Origin: Argentina anserina
Taxonomy: Eukaryota; Streptophyta; Magnoliopsida; Rosales; Rosaceae
Assembly (NCBI RefSeq): GCF_933775445.1
Contig: NC_065875.1
Span: 17,731,555-17,795,554 of the forward strand
Direction of reading: 5' to 3'
DNA length: 64,000 nucleotides
Every line of letters begins with the position of its first letter. Position 1 is the first letter of the stretch. The translations under genes and the position numbers were made by a program. Shown in pieces: positions 33,661 to 45,832 of the stretch. The notes beneath the pieces are model-generated. The model made no database searches and had not been told where the DNA came from. It worked only from the letters and a program-made list of their open reading frames with translations.

Positions 33661-34389
33661 CTGTTTAAATGTAAATACAATCTCAGTAAATAAAATTTAC
33701 TAAATTACCCTTTTACAATTACTTTTTACATTTACTGAAAGTAATTTATATTTACATTCACCGTAGGTAAAATTTAATTACATTTATCGTACGTAAATAA
33801 AATTTACATTTACATTTAAGTAAATTACCAAAATACCCTTCTGTCAAAACTGTTCACACCGCCGCACGTGGCGGCGCGTGGGGCACACGCGCCACCCGCC
33901 GGCAGGCTGCGCGTGGGGCTCACTCGCCGACGCCACCAACGGCGCGTGTCACGCCACCGCCGCGCCAAATCTCTCCTTTTCTTCCTCCTCTTCCTCCCCA
34001 CGGCCTCACGCCGCCCCTAGACCCTCCTACGTCCTCACACGCGCCGCCTAAGGCGGCGGTACCCCTCCATCCTCTCCAACCTCCGATCTCCACCAAAACA
34101 TCACAACACCACACGAAAATTCAACAACAACATCACATCAACAAACCTAGGCTATCCTCACCTCGATTGGAGCTCGAAAACCACCGGAGGCGAGCTTAGA
34201 TGCGGCGGTGAGAAAAACAGGAACTTGGAGACGTTCGAGCGGCTTCACGACGGCGAGGCACGGGCTGGCGATCTGGAGGGTTGTTGTGGATGTCCCTGCG
34301 ACGACGCTGAGCCAGGCGGTGCACGTCACGGCGGCCCAGAGAGGGAGAATCGAAGAGAGAATTTCTTTGGAGGAAGAGGAAGAAGTTTC

Positions 34390-34396
34390 GGGGTGA

Positions 34397-34451
<55 letters not shown>
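34390..34451. repeat. GA microsatellite
   Basis: About 28 GA units on the plus strand, inside the Gypsy LTR. Confidence 0.95.
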
Positions 34452-34453
<2 letters not shown>

Positions 34454-34868
34454 GCGGAAATGAAGGGTTTCCTGTTATGGAAACCCTAGTTAAAAAAAAA
34501 TCCTTTTTATACTAGTTTCCAAATCGGAAACTAACTTCCGACGTGAATAACTTTTATGTACGATGTCCGTTTCGAACGCGTCACATACTCACGAACTCGT
34601 ATCGACTAGCTCTACAACTTTCATGAAGAAGGTTTTCGCAACCGAGCGACGGAATAAAAGTCGATAAAATCGTTCGGAAACGTAACGTTTTTCGAATCAA
34701 ACGTTCCGATAACGTTTCCGTTTCCGTTCCGTAAGGTTGCAAACAATTATATTCATTTAAACTGAAATTCATAACTTTATAAAATTCAAATTGAATCAAA
34801 TAATGTATTGAAATTTAGGGTTATTACAATCTACCCCCCTTAAAGGAATTTCGTCCCGAAATTCAAAC

Positions 34869-37465
34869 TCACTCAACAAACAACTGTGGATATCTGGTCA
34901 TCATGTCTGACACTAGCTCCCAAGATGCATCACCCTCATCATGGTGACTCCACAATACCTTGACTAGCTCCATGTCTTTCCTCCGAAGCTTCTTTGTGGA
35001 CCTATCCAGAATACGAACCGGCTCAACCACAAATGTGGCATTTTCCTTCACTTCAATGGTGCTATGATCGATCACGTGCGACTCATCTGGTACATACTTC
35101 CTCAGCATGGAAATGTGGAAGACGTTGTGAACGCCCGACATGCTAGTAGGCAAGGCTAGTCGATAAGCTAGTTCGCCTACCTTCTCAAGTATCTTGAAGG
35201 GCCCAACGTACCTCAGAGCCAATTTTCCCTTCTTGCCAAATCTCACTACACCCCTCATAGGTGAAACTTTCAAGAACACATGATCGCCGATCTCAAACTC
35301 CACATGTCTCTTCTTTAGGTCCGCATAGCTCTTCTGTCTGCTCTGAGCGGTCCGGATTCTATCCCGAATGATCGAGATCTTCTCCGTGGTTTCCTGAACC
35401 ACCTCTGGACCCATCAGTGCCTCATCACCAACCTCGGCCCAACAGATCGGTGAACGACATGGTCTACCATAAAGAGCCTCATAAGGTGCCATACCGATGC
35501 TAGAGTGGTAGCTGTTGTTGTAGGCAAACTCAATCAATCTCAAATGATCTTCCCAGCTACCCTTGAAATCCAACACACATGCTCTCAACATGTCTTCCAT
35601 CACCTGATTCACCCTCTCTGTCTGTCCATCCGTCTGAGGGTGAAAAGCTGTACTCATATCCAAGGTAGTGCCCATCGCCTTCTGCAAACCACCCCAGAAC
35701 TTCGAAGTGAAACGTGCATCTCTATCGGAAACAATAGAAACTGGAGCACCATGAAGTCTCACTACCTCATCCACATATAGTTTCCCAAGCACGTCCACTG
35801 AGTACTTCATCGACACTGGGAGAAAATGAGCCGACTTCGTCAACCGATCGACAATCACCCATATGGCATCGTGACCCTTCTTCGATCTAGGCAATCCGGT
35901 CACAAAATCCATAGATATCTGCTCCCACTTCCAAAGAGGAATAGTCAGTGGTTTCAACATGCCAGCTGGTCGTTGATGTTCTGCTTTCACTTGCTGACAT
36001 GTAAGGCACTTCGCTACAAACTCTGCTACATCTTTCTTCATACCGTTCCACCAGAATTGTCTGCATAGGTCCTTGTACATCTTGGTGTTCCCTGGATGGA
36101 CGGTATAGCGTGAACGATGTGCCGTACGAAGAACCTCCTCCCCGAGATCATCACACTCTGGGACACACAATCTTGTCCCAAACCTCAACCCTCCATCGGG
36201 TCCAACTCTCCACTCAGAAGGACACTCATCAAGCGTATCAACTACAAGATCCGCCAACTTAGCTTGTGAGAGTCTATCCTGCGCCTGACCCTGTATGATC
36301 CTCGTGATCAATGTGGGTTGCACTGTGACACTACCAAGAAAGACCCTTGGTTCTCCTCTCGATGGTACCAAATCAAACTCTGATGCAGCTTCTAGCATGA
36401 ACCATTCCTGGACCATAAGTGAAGCTACCACGCCTCTCGGTTTTCTGCTCAAGGCATCAGCCACCACATTTGCCTTCCCCGGGTGGTACTCTAATGTGAA
36501 GTCATAGTCCTTGAGGAGTTCCATCCATCTCCTCTGCCTCATATTCAGCTCCTTCTGTGAGAACAAGTACTTCAAACTCTTATGATCTGAAAAGAGTTGA
36601 AATTTCTCACGATACAAGTAATGTCTCCAAATTTTCAGGGCAAATACAACTGCCGCAAGCTCTAGGTCGTGTGTCGGATAATTCTTCTCATGAATCTTCA
36701 ACTGTCTCGAGCCATAAGCAACAACTCCTCCATGCTGCATCAACACACAACCCAAACCTTGGAGCGAAGCATCACTGTAAATGACATAACCACCACCACT
36801 AGAAGGAATCGTCAACACTGGAGCTGTGGTCAGTCTAGTCTTTAGTTTGCTGAATGCTTCTTCACATGCATCCGTCCACACGAACGGAGTATCTTTCTTG
36901 GTCAACTTGGTCAATGAAGATGCAATACTAGAAAACCCCTCGATAAACCTCCTGTAGTATCCTGCCAAACCGAGGAAACTACGTATCTCCGTAGGGTTCT
37001 TTGGACGACTCCAATTCTTTACTGCCTCTACCTTTGACGGGTCCACTAGTACTCCATCTTTTGAGACAACATGACCAAGGAATTTGACCTCTTCTTTCCA
37101 GAACTCACACTTCTCTAGCTTGGCATACAGTCTCGCCTCCTTCAAAGTCTGTAACACTGTTCTCAGATGCACCACATGTTCTTCTTGTGTCTTGGAGTAT
37201 ATCAGAATGTCATCCACAAACACCACTACGAACTCATCCAAGTACGGACTAAATACTTGGTTCATCAAACTCATGAAGACAGCTGGTGCATTCGTTAGAC
37301 CAAATGGCATGACGACAAACTCATAATGTCCATACCGGGTCCTGAAGGCTGTCTTCGATATATCTTCTTCCTTCACTCTGAGTTGATGATAACCAGATCT
37401 CAAATCAATCTTAGAGAACACCGTAGCACCTTTGAGCTGATCGAACAAGTCATCAATCCTAGGTA
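34869..37465 (-). pseudogene. Gypsy pol: RT, RNase H, integrase, chromodomain
   Basis: One long open frame (to 37586 with unrelated start residues) lacks the first part of reverse transcriptase. It reads from [20 protein letters not shown] through [12 protein letters not shown] to the catalytic [10 protein letters not shown]. RNase H follows with [18 protein letters not shown] and the end DALSRKPRG. Integrase has the HHCC finger (HPGNTKMY...CLTCQQVK) and core residues in MDFVTGLP and [14 protein letters not shown]. It closes with [18 protein letters not shown] and a chromodomain-like tail [14 protein letters not shown]. The frame of over 860 residues has no stop, so the truncation is recent compared with point decay. 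It cannot move on its own. Confidence 0.9.
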
Positions 37466-38072
37466 AGGTAAAATTAGTCTTTAACTCATAAAATTCTATT
37501 TGTATTTTTATTTTGATAATTAATATGTAAATGTCAATTTTACCATTTATATTTAATAAAGAAATCTGTAAATACCAAAGTGTCATATAAAATCTAACTT
37601 CATGTATTAAACTGTCATCTTTGAAACATTGGGTACCAAAGTGTCCAATTGGTCATACATCGGATACTATAGAATGAATATATATATACATATATATATA
37701 TTCAAAATTCATTCACATTGATCAGTGCTATATATGTATCTTCAAGCTATGGATATGTCATAAACCCGTACAATCGCAAAACACACAGCCATATGCATGT
37801 AGTCATATGGCTTGTTATTATATGATACACAACGCGATTGATATATCGATGAGCATAAGGGTTCAATTCAAACACACATACACGGCAAGAGCTGATTACC
37901 GTCTAAAAATCTGGTGAACACGTAAACATGCGCCCTCCCAAATGTAATTTGGATATTTGGCCACATGCTACTGGTTCCACTTTATTACCTAAAATAAAAA
38001 CTACACACAGGTTTACATAATACATCACGTCCTTGATTCATGAAGGCTCCTGATCAGTACGTACGATGATAA
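37466..38072. other. AT-rich spacer
   Basis: DNA beyond the Gypsy truncation. No coding homology and no sign of the missing element parts. It would contain the 3' end of the peptide gene transcript. Confidence 0.5.
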
Positions 38073-38420
38073 TTAGTTGTGCGGCTTGAATGTATCGTCG
38101 ATAAAGTAACGGTGAGAGTCATCTTTGGAAGAGCCATGTCCGTACTTACCATAACTCTCGTTTGCATCATCGTTGGCTTGATCAACATGCATATTAGAAT
38201 CGGTAGTGGGTGGTGTCTTGTCTGTGGACTGGTGCTGATGCTGAGGCTGGTCTTGTGAACCTCTACTTGGAACCCGTGGGTTTCGACCCGGCAGAGTTTG
38301 AACGTTCTTGACTTGTGCCAAGTGACGGTCCTTCAATACAAACCGATTGGCATCGCCCTGCAGAGATGCCACCATCAACATAAAGCCAGTAACGGCGCAT
38401 ATGACAAGTATGGTCCTCAT
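38073..38420 (-). CDS. small secreted protein, possible peptide precursor
   Basis: This intact frame encodes 115 residues. Residues 1-24 form a signal peptide (MRTILVICAVTGFMLMVASL, then QGDA). The middle (40-80) is low-complexity, rich in Gln, Pro, His and Thr. The C-terminal block NESYGKYGHGSS (87-98) and SHRYFIDD (102-109) is shared with two broken relatives in this window. It ends FKPHN; an ending in HN is also usual in CLE, IDA and RGF/GLV hormones, but I see no full motif of those families and no cysteine pattern. The ATG at 38420 follows a probable 5'-UTR intron (38439-38550). The open frame extending upstream has no ATG and runs into that intron. TATA at 38613-38619. Likely an apoplastic protein or peptide precursor of unknown role. 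Confidence 0.78.
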   Translation of the reverse strand: MRTILVICAVTGFMLMVASLQGDANRFVLKDRHLAQVKNVQTLPGRNPRVPSRGSQDQPQHQHQSTDKTPPTTDSNMHVDQANDDANESYGKYGHGSSKDDSHRYFIDDTFKPHN

Positions 38421-38438
38421 GACGGTACGTAAATGATT

Positions 38439-38550
38439 CTGCACAAATGAGATGTATATAGATTAATAACATAAGTTGCTATATTTGTCAAGACATTATC
38501 GATAAAAAGATTGGAATCTAAGATCTAGGGTTGTCGAGGATATAGCATAC
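38439..38550 (-). other. probable 5'-UTR intron of peptide gene
   Basis: On the minus strand the donor CTCGAG/GTATGC and the acceptor TTTGTGCAG frame 112 bp. The acceptor lies 18 bases before the ATG. The two paralogues keep similar borders. Confidence 0.6.
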
Positions 38551-38612
38551 CTCGAGAAATATCCAGTGTCTGAAGATATATCTATCTGACAGAAGGGATT
38601 CTAGAGGTTGCA

Positions 38613-38619
38613 ATTTATA
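38613..38619 (-). promoter_or_regulatory. TATA box of peptide gene
   Basis: TATAAAT on the minus strand, about 60 bp before the predicted 5'-UTR intron donor. Confidence 0.65.
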
Positions 38620-38697
38620 GGCAATTGGAGACTGAGATAATTAACAGTACTAGGGTTGAGCACTGTAATCAGAACAAGCATGCATATAAGGATGTGG

Positions 38698-38726
38698 TGG
38701 TATCACATTAAAGGACTGTGGCACCA
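38698..38726 (-). promoter_or_regulatory. conserved upstream block, intact peptide gene
   Basis: TGGTATCACATT, AAAGGA, CTGTGGCACCA. It sits about 80 bp upstream of the TATA box, a typical position for an activator site. Confidence 0.65.
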
Positions 38727-40294
38727 CGTATGTCGAGAGAATACAAGGCACCATTGGATTAAATCATGATTACGGATTGATAATTCGGGTACTTAATTAA
38801 TCTCATGGTTGACTTTAATTACTTAATGGTGAATAATGGGTAACACAATAGTGTCTGATATTCAAATAATTGAGTTCACTTCTGAGATAACCCTAAAAAT
38901 CGGAGTTGCTGTAAAAGCATGTTGAAAGAAATCGCAAAACGTTCTATCAATGACAGCCAGCCGGAGATATAGAAGAATTTCATCCATGTAGTCTGTACGC
39001 ATGCAGTAGAATGAAGAGTTCGTCTGTAGCTTGATTTAAGAGTCTTTGCATGAGATTAATTTATGAAGGCTTTAAGAGCTGAATGTGGGATTGTGGAACA
39101 GATCGAGGTCCTTATTCCTTATTGAATCTATAATTGTAAAATCCAACTAAAATAAGACGAATTCTACTTGAATGAAGTTCATGCTTGATCAAGGTGGGCT
39201 GTGATTCACCTAGTTAATCACTCACAAGTTTAATGTAAAACCTTTTAATTAGCTGCTCCAGCCTTGTTTTTGTTTATTTATCTAACTGACGTAGCTAATG
39301 ATTACTGGTAACTTTGATTGATCATGGGCACAGTTTGGATTTACTTTGGCATTTTGGGCAACCTCATTGAATTTTGCGCTGGATAATTTAGATTTTTTTT
39401 CTTCTAACAACTTAACTTTCATTCAAAATTGTATATCTAAACCCATCGTTATTCAAAACACGCTCTAACAGTGAAGAACACAAAATCCATTATACTTTAA
39501 GAAAAGAAACGATAATAAATAAAATAGAAAAACCATAATATTTGAAAAATAATATATATATATATATATTGGGTTTGCAACTTCAAATTTTTCTTATATT
39601 AGCACAATCATTTATCGCCAATTGCTTGCAAATTCATACAATTTTTTTTGAAAGGGATCATACAATTTCTTGCTAAGCCTAATTAAGGCTGCTATTTGTA
39701 TTTGCAAGAAACAAATGATATCGATATTGCTTGTGAATGATTTTGTAAGGCTGGAATGTCCAAATATTTATAATTTTTTCAATTGAATTTTCTCGGCCTA
39801 GTGCGCAGTAGCAGCAGCACATACAAATTAGATACACCTAGGAACTGTTATTTAGATTCCCTTGTAATTTCTTGATTTGTAACTTATAGTGGAACAGGCA
39901 GAGAAGATGCCAATAGTTAGCTATGCATGATGCATGTATGCTATGGGGTTCGATTATCTTTATGTAAGCTATATATATAAACTGCAAAAGCAAAATACAT
40001 ACTATTGACCAAAAAAAAACATACTATTGGCCTAAGGATTAAACCACATCCCATCACACTGGAATCAACAAGCTGGCTAGCGCGCTAGACATAGTGAAAC
40101 CGAATCGTGTGCTAACACTTCGCCAGACACTGGTTCTACTTATTTATGAAACCAACCTATATGGCTATATATAGGCACACCGAATTTATCTATTATACAT
40201 ATGGAAGAAAGCTAGCTAGCTACTACGATCCATCATCTTTGATTGGAAGCGGTCATTATCAGTGCTGGGGCTTGCGTCCATCATCGTTGGAGCT
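38727..40294. other. spacer between peptide paralogues
   Basis: AT-rich, with a TA microsatellite near 39550. No coding homology recognised. Confidence 0.5.
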
Positions 40295-40622
40295 TCAACC
40301 GGGGCGGTCATGACGGTGAGTGTCGGTTGATGGATCAGACTTCGAACCAGTATCTCCATAGTGTTTATAGGTCGGGTTCACATCATCTTCATCATTGGTC
40401 TTCGCATCATCCTATCTCCGGTACTTTCTTTCGTCTCTCCCGAACCCTTGCTTTGATCAGACACAGCGCCGTCGGGACAGCATTTGGTGTCCATGGGAAT
40501 CGTTCGAATCGATCATCGCCCACAAAGCCGCCATCGAATTTGTGCCTCCCTGCATTTGATTGCAGAGATGCAGACACCAGGACAAAGACAACGAACACCG
40601 GAAGGGTTAAGGTAGTCCTCAT
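40295..40622 (-). pseudogene. small secreted protein family, broken copy 3
   Basis: The ATG at 40622 is kept and reads MRTTLTLPVFVVFVLVSASL, QSNAGRHKF (signal peptide). The frame then drifts and ends at a stop near 40407. The C-terminal block persists in other frames: DDAKTNDEDDVNPTYKHYG and DTGSKSDPSTDTHR, ending at TGA 40295-40297. At least two frame changes are needed to link the parts. Codon and motif positions match the gene at 38073-38420, with HYG in place of KYG. If it is transcribed, a 71-residue secreted product without the conserved C-terminus is the most it could make. Confidence 0.75.
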
Positions 40623-41937
40623 GATCTCAGTTTATATATAAACCTGTAATTTAAAGCACATAAAAATTAACTAGAAACTTATATAAGTACAATATGATTA
40701 ATTCAAAAAACATGAAGGTTGAAACAAGTGTTTACCAATTTTTTCTAAGAGAAAAGTATCTTCAAGTGCAAGAAGGCTGGAGCTTCGCATAAATGTATAT
40801 AACTAAGTCGGCCACTGTTACGAGTGCTAAATCCGGGGACCTAACTTCTCGTAACCTTGTATTTCGGTGTATCAGCTCAGTGAGACTTACATACAACACG
40901 TGTCAAAGTCAAAGGGTCAGCGGTGCGCCAGCCTTTAACCATCTGAAGCTTAAGTTAAAATCCAGAACTGAATTCAAGTTCGAGAGTTAAAGACTAAACA
41001 ATACGTTACATTTTCCTAGTGTTCTACGTGGACCTTTTATAAGCGTATTGGGAGACGTGATGAGTTTTTCCTTTAATATGAGAATGTGAACCAGCATAAG
41101 ATGTATTTATTGCTTACGCGTGGCACCATGGGCGGTGTCAATAGTGAGTTTTAGATCAAAGATATTGCTGCCTTGCTAGCTGTTATGACTCTCGGCGACT
41201 GGAATCAGAGGATATTTGGCTGGGAATTATCTCGTTCAGGAGGAGGTGTTAATAGCCACTGTTTTAGAGAGTTGGGAGATGTAATTTTGTTGATGAGAGC
41301 AGTTGATGATCACTATATATAAAAATGGAAGAAGAAGTGGCATGGGGGTAACACAAAATTGTTGTCCACCAGATAAGTTAATCATGATATTAACCTATAT
41401 TGATAATCTAAGGTTGATATTCAATAATTAAAGAATTTATGGTCCAGTATTTCCATTTCCATTTGGGGTAGATTAAGATTGGGTGCGTGGGTGAATTGAA
41501 GGTGATGCAATAAAGTACTTTCCCAGTCTTGTTATAATTATAACACCCTGCATCAAAATTATAAAATATAATTTGTTAACTTGGATCATTTGTAAAGTGA
41601 ATCCGGAGACCGATTAGGAAAGGTTCCACGAGCATTGATAGAACAGCGCATGAATAAAGGATATGGTGGTATCACATTTAGACACTGTGGTCTGTGGGCA
41701 CCATATATATCTGTTAATGATGGAGAAGATTAATTAGGATAATTATGAGCTATATATAATAAGGGTATATTGCAGGTATATATCAGAATATCGACTGTTA
41801 TACAAGTACTCCGGCGCAGCAGATAGATCGAATATAGAACTTGCTAGGTATCACAATGCAAGTTGATTGGTTGGTTTAATTGTTAGGCAATATGATCAGT
41901 ATGTGTTAGGGTTCCTGCTAAAATAGTAAAGATATAT

Positions 41938-41978
<41 letters not shown>

Positions 41979-42023
41979 GCCAACCGATTAAAACACTCGA
42001 CCATCAGCCACTCATGAAGAAGT
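40623..42023. other. upstream region of peptide copy 3 and spacer
   Basis: Contains a probable 5'-UTR intron of copy 3 (acceptor AAATTACAG just before the ATG), the conserved block below and a TA/GT microsatellite at about 41940-41980. No gene. Confidence 0.5.
41667..41703 (-). promoter_or_regulatory. conserved upstream block, peptide copy 3
   Basis: TGGTATCACATT, then ACTGTGG, TCTGTGG and GCACCA. It is the same block as in the two paralogues, with a small duplication of CTGTGG. Confidence 0.6.
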
Positions 42024-42226
42024 TGAAATGTATATTGCTTAATATCTCTATTAACATAATTGTCTTATATATAATCTAACAAGAGTTCAATTAACCATAA
42101 ATCACTCTTTGATTCTCTCTTTGAATCACGCTCGTGATTCTACGCTAACACTCTCTCTCAAGTTGGCGCATACACATCAACCATGCCAAACTTGCTAAGT
42201 GACTCATAAAAGGCATTTTTAAACAC

Positions 42227-43648
42227 TCATTTTGTGAGCATATCGGCAAGTTGTTCTTCTGTAGGAACAAAAGGAAAACTAATGATCTTCGCGTCTAACT
42301 TCTCCTTTATAAAGTGACGATCAACCTCCACATGTTTTATACGATCATGTTGCACAAGATTCTGTGAAATATCAATAGTTGCTTTGTTGTCATAGTATAG
42401 CTGCATAACACACTTAGGTTTAGTACCCAAATCTTGTAGCAAATTTCTAAGCCATAACAATTTGCATACTCCTTGAGCCATACCTCTGTATTCTGCTTCA
42501 GCACTAGATCGAGCTACCACTTTTTGTTTCTTACTCTTCCATGTAACAAGATTATCCCCAACAAAGGTAAAATACCCTGATGTGGATCTCTGATCTGTAA
42601 TATTTCCAGCCCAGTCTGCATCTGTGAAGCCACAAACGTCAAAGATATTATTGTGATTAGAGAACATTACTCCTCTCCTTAGAACTGACTTCAAGTACCT
42701 TAAAATCTTTACAACAACATCCATGTGGTCCACGCTGAGATTATGCATGAACTGACTCACTACATTTACTGCATACGCAACATCTGGTCTGGTATGTGAT
42801 AAATAAATCAGGCATCCAACTAGCCTCTGATAACGAAGTCTGTCAGTAGGCACTTGATCTGGATACTCTGATAACCAATGGTTCTGCTCAATAGGAGTAT
42901 CAATGGGAGTGCAATCCAACATATATGTCTCTGTTAGTAGATCAAGGATGTACTTCCTCTGACACATATTGATACCATCACATTCCCGGGTTACCTCAAT
43001 GCCCAAGAAGTACTTGAGTGTACCTAGGTCCTTCATCTCAAACTTTGTGGTTAGCTGTTTCTGTAATCTATCCACCTCAACAGTATCATTCCCAGTAACT
43101 ACCATATCATCAACATATATAATTAGAGTTGTTACATTTCCTTGTTGATGTCTGAGAAATAATATGTGGTCTGAATTACTCTATCTGTGGCTAATTTTCC
43201 TCATGAATTGTGAGAATCTTCCAAACCAAGCACGAGATGACTGTTTAAGACCATACAAAGACTTTCTCAATCTGCATGCAAAGTTACTTGGAGAAGCGGC
43301 CACATATCTAGGCGGAAGATCCATGTACACTTCTTCTGTAAGTTCTCCATGAAGGAATGCATTCTTAACATCAAACTGTCTAGGTGGCCAGTTTAAGCTA
43401 GTAGCAAAAGAAAGCAGTACCCGAATAGTGTTTATCTTTGCAACGGGTGCAAATGTCTCATCATAGTCTATGTCATATGTCTGGGTAAACCCTTTAGCTA
43501 CTAGGCATGCTTTATATCGGCTCACTGACCCATCTGGATTATGCTTCACTGTAAACACCCAACGACATTTCAGAGTCTTCTTGCCATGTGGTGGAGATAC
43601 AAGCTCCCAGGTATTGTTCTTTTGTAATGCTTTCATCTCTTCCTCCAT
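42227..43648 (-). pseudogene. Copia 3 reverse transcriptase and RNase H
   Basis: On the minus strand: NNTWELVSPPHGKKTLKCRW, GFTQTYDIDYDETFAPVA, SLYGLKQSSRAWFGRF, the catalytic YVDDMVVTGND, then DLGTLKYFLGIEV, CLIYLSHTRPDVAYAVNVVS and RNase H with TDADWAG, RSTSGY, SSAEAEYRGMAQG and the ending EEQLADMLTK. A frame break lies near 43170. Confidence 0.87.
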
Positions 43649-44053
43649 TGCTTTCCTTCATTTTGGATCTCCCAATGCATCCTGCACTTTGTTAGGTACT
43701 GATACAGTAAATATTTGATTCACAAATGATTTATATGACTTAGACAATCTTTTGGTAGACAAAATTTGTCACATGATACTTAGCTTTAACCTGAATTAGG
43801 TTCATATTTTTTTGTTGGCTGAACATCGAGTATACTTATTTGGTGGTGTCTGTGTAGCTGACACATTGGTAATCTCAATTGAACCTGTCACCATATCTAC
43901 TAGCTTACTTATCTCTCCCTCTCCATGACACAACTCTTCAAAATATGAACTATCCCCATGAAGAGCAGTATCAGAAGAGGGAAAATAGCTCATGTCCTCA
44001 AAGAAAGTAACATCCATAGTGACATAATACTTCATGGTAGGTGGATGATAGCA

Positions 44054-45104
44054 CTAGTACCATTTCTGATGTCCTCCATACCCAACAAACACACATTTAA
44101 CTGCCTGGACATCCAACTTAGACCTCTGATGTTTTGGAAGATGGACAAAAGCAACACAACTGAAAACACGGGTAGGAAGATTATGAAAAAAAAGGTAATG
44201 AGACATGAGATGCAAGCACCTCATATGAAACTTTTCCCTAAAGGACACGAGAGGGAAGACGATTAATGAGGTGGGCGGAAGTTATGACAGTATCACCCCA
44301 AAGGTACTTAGGCATATGTGCACTAAAAAGAATACACCGAGCCATATCAAGTAAATGACGATGTTTCCTTTTAGAAACTCCATTCTGCTCAGGTGTGTAA
44401 GAACACGTTGTTTGATGAACAATTCTGTGTGTGTTAAAGAACTCCTGAAAGACATGATTCACATATCCCCCCTATTATCAGAACGAATAACTCTCATTGT
44501 GGCATTCTATTGTGTTTGGACAGTGATATAGAAGGCTTGAAAAGCCGGAAAAACCTCATCTTTAGTTTTGAGGAGAAAAATCCACGAAATACGGGTGTAA
44601 TCATCAATAAATGACACATAATACCGCATCTCTGACACAGTAGACTCTTTGGAGGGTCCCCAAACATCATAATGAATTAATTCAAAATAAAGAATACGTT
44701 TATTAGAAGTACTAGGGGAATAAGTATATCGATGACTTTTGCCCAAAATACATATCTGACAACGTAAAAGTGACTCATCCACACTAATAAAAAAAGTACG
44801 CATAGATTTTTTTCATAACACTAAAAGATGGATGCCCTAAGCGACGATGCCATAACCAAACTTCACTTAGCTTGTCAGAAGTGGAGATTAAAGCGGTCCG
44901 AGACTGTGCCTCTGGTTTCTCCCCCACATATGTCTGATCCAAATGAAACAACCGACCCCTTAGATACCCCTGACCAATTAACTCCCCGGTCAGAAGATCC
45001 TGAAATATCACATACATAGGAAAAAATGTCACATAACACTTAGCGTCAGTGTTCATTTGGGGAACAGATATCAAATGATGAGATAAAGCATGTACATATA
45101 GCAC
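44054..45104 (-). pseudogene. Copia 3 integrase, fragmented
   Basis: The minus-strand frames overlap in pieces: LWHRRLGHPSFSVMKK and LRCQICILGKSHRY (zinc finger), LIHYDVWGPSKE and FIDDYTRISWIF (core), TCSYTPEQNGVSKRKHRHLL (third acidic residue region), then the C-terminal part to 44054. At least three frame breaks. Confidence 0.83.
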
Positions 45105-45832
45105 ATTGTGAAGCTCTATTGTGGGAGTAATACGAATTGACTTTTCCCTAATACGGGGAAGACCTCACCATTAGCATTAGTAACATAGGGTACTGGTGAA
45201 GGAGACAATATGGTAAAATAAGATTTGTCATAAGTCATATGATCAGACGCACCAGAATCAATAATCTATCTATCAAAACCAACAAAGTTAGAAATATTTA
45301 AAGTCATACCAATTTTACCACGACCAGCTATGGATGCGGTAGGCATTGCTCCTCCTACTGTGTGATGATCATGTCCAACCATACCATAGAGATCTGGTTC
45401 CTGGACGAATTGAATAGTTTTTTTTGCCTTGGGACGCTAATTAGGCCGCTTAGGCCTAAGGTGTAGATATAGCTTCCAACAGGTTGCCCGAGCATGGTTA
45501 GTACCATGACAATAAGAGCAAGGAGGGCGGAGCTGATTTCCGAAGCCTGGTGGCGGTCCTCGCTAATGAAGTGGAGCTGAAGTTGACTGCTGAATGGGTG
45601 GTGTCGGAGAGCTAGCACGAACAGTAAGGCTAGAAACTTCAAATTGTACCTGATGAAGACTCTCATGTTGAGATTCATCCTTACGGATATATGTGAAAGT
45701 TGTAATTAGGCTAGGTGGTTCGATCTTTCTGAGTAATTCCATTTTCGCACTATTATGCTTTGCATTAAGACCTTTCGGGAAACGGTGAACTCGCTCAAGC
45801 TCCTTTTCTTGTTGGTACCAAACAATATCCTC

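Larger units (their letters stand above)
32065..34828 (-). repeat. 3' LTR of Gypsy element
   Basis: It begins TGTAACGACCCC and ends TTATTACA. It contains a 13-bp tandem TGTTCACTGTTAC (33508-33555), a 29-bp array (33579-33660), a GC-rich block (33850-34080), a GA microsatellite (34390-34451) and, on the element strand, a TATA-like TATAAAAAGGA at about 34501-34511. A related LTR stands alone at 48923-51056. Confidence 0.88.
32065..37465 (-). mobile_element. Ty3/Gypsy chromovirus, 5'-truncated
   Basis: On the minus strand, a 2764-bp 3' LTR (32065-34828) is followed inside by the polypurine tract (34829-34845, TTTAAGGGGGGTAGAT on the element strand) and pol. Homology ends abruptly at about 37465 inside reverse transcriptase. 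Gag, protease, PBS and 5' LTR are missing. Order RT, RNase H, integrase and a C-terminal chromodomain place it among chromoviruses, most like the Tekay/Del lineage (inference). It was inserted into a MITE copy and later lost its 5' half together with the right part of that MITE. Confidence 0.9.

Noticed and set aside
33920..34515. Open frames on both strands in GC-rich DNA
   Set aside because: They lie inside the Gypsy LTR and the GA microsatellite; composition keeps frames open.
38421..38472. Upstream extension of the peptide gene frame
   Set aside because: The extension has no ATG (only GTG) and runs into a probable 5'-UTR intron with a CAG acceptor at 38439-38441.
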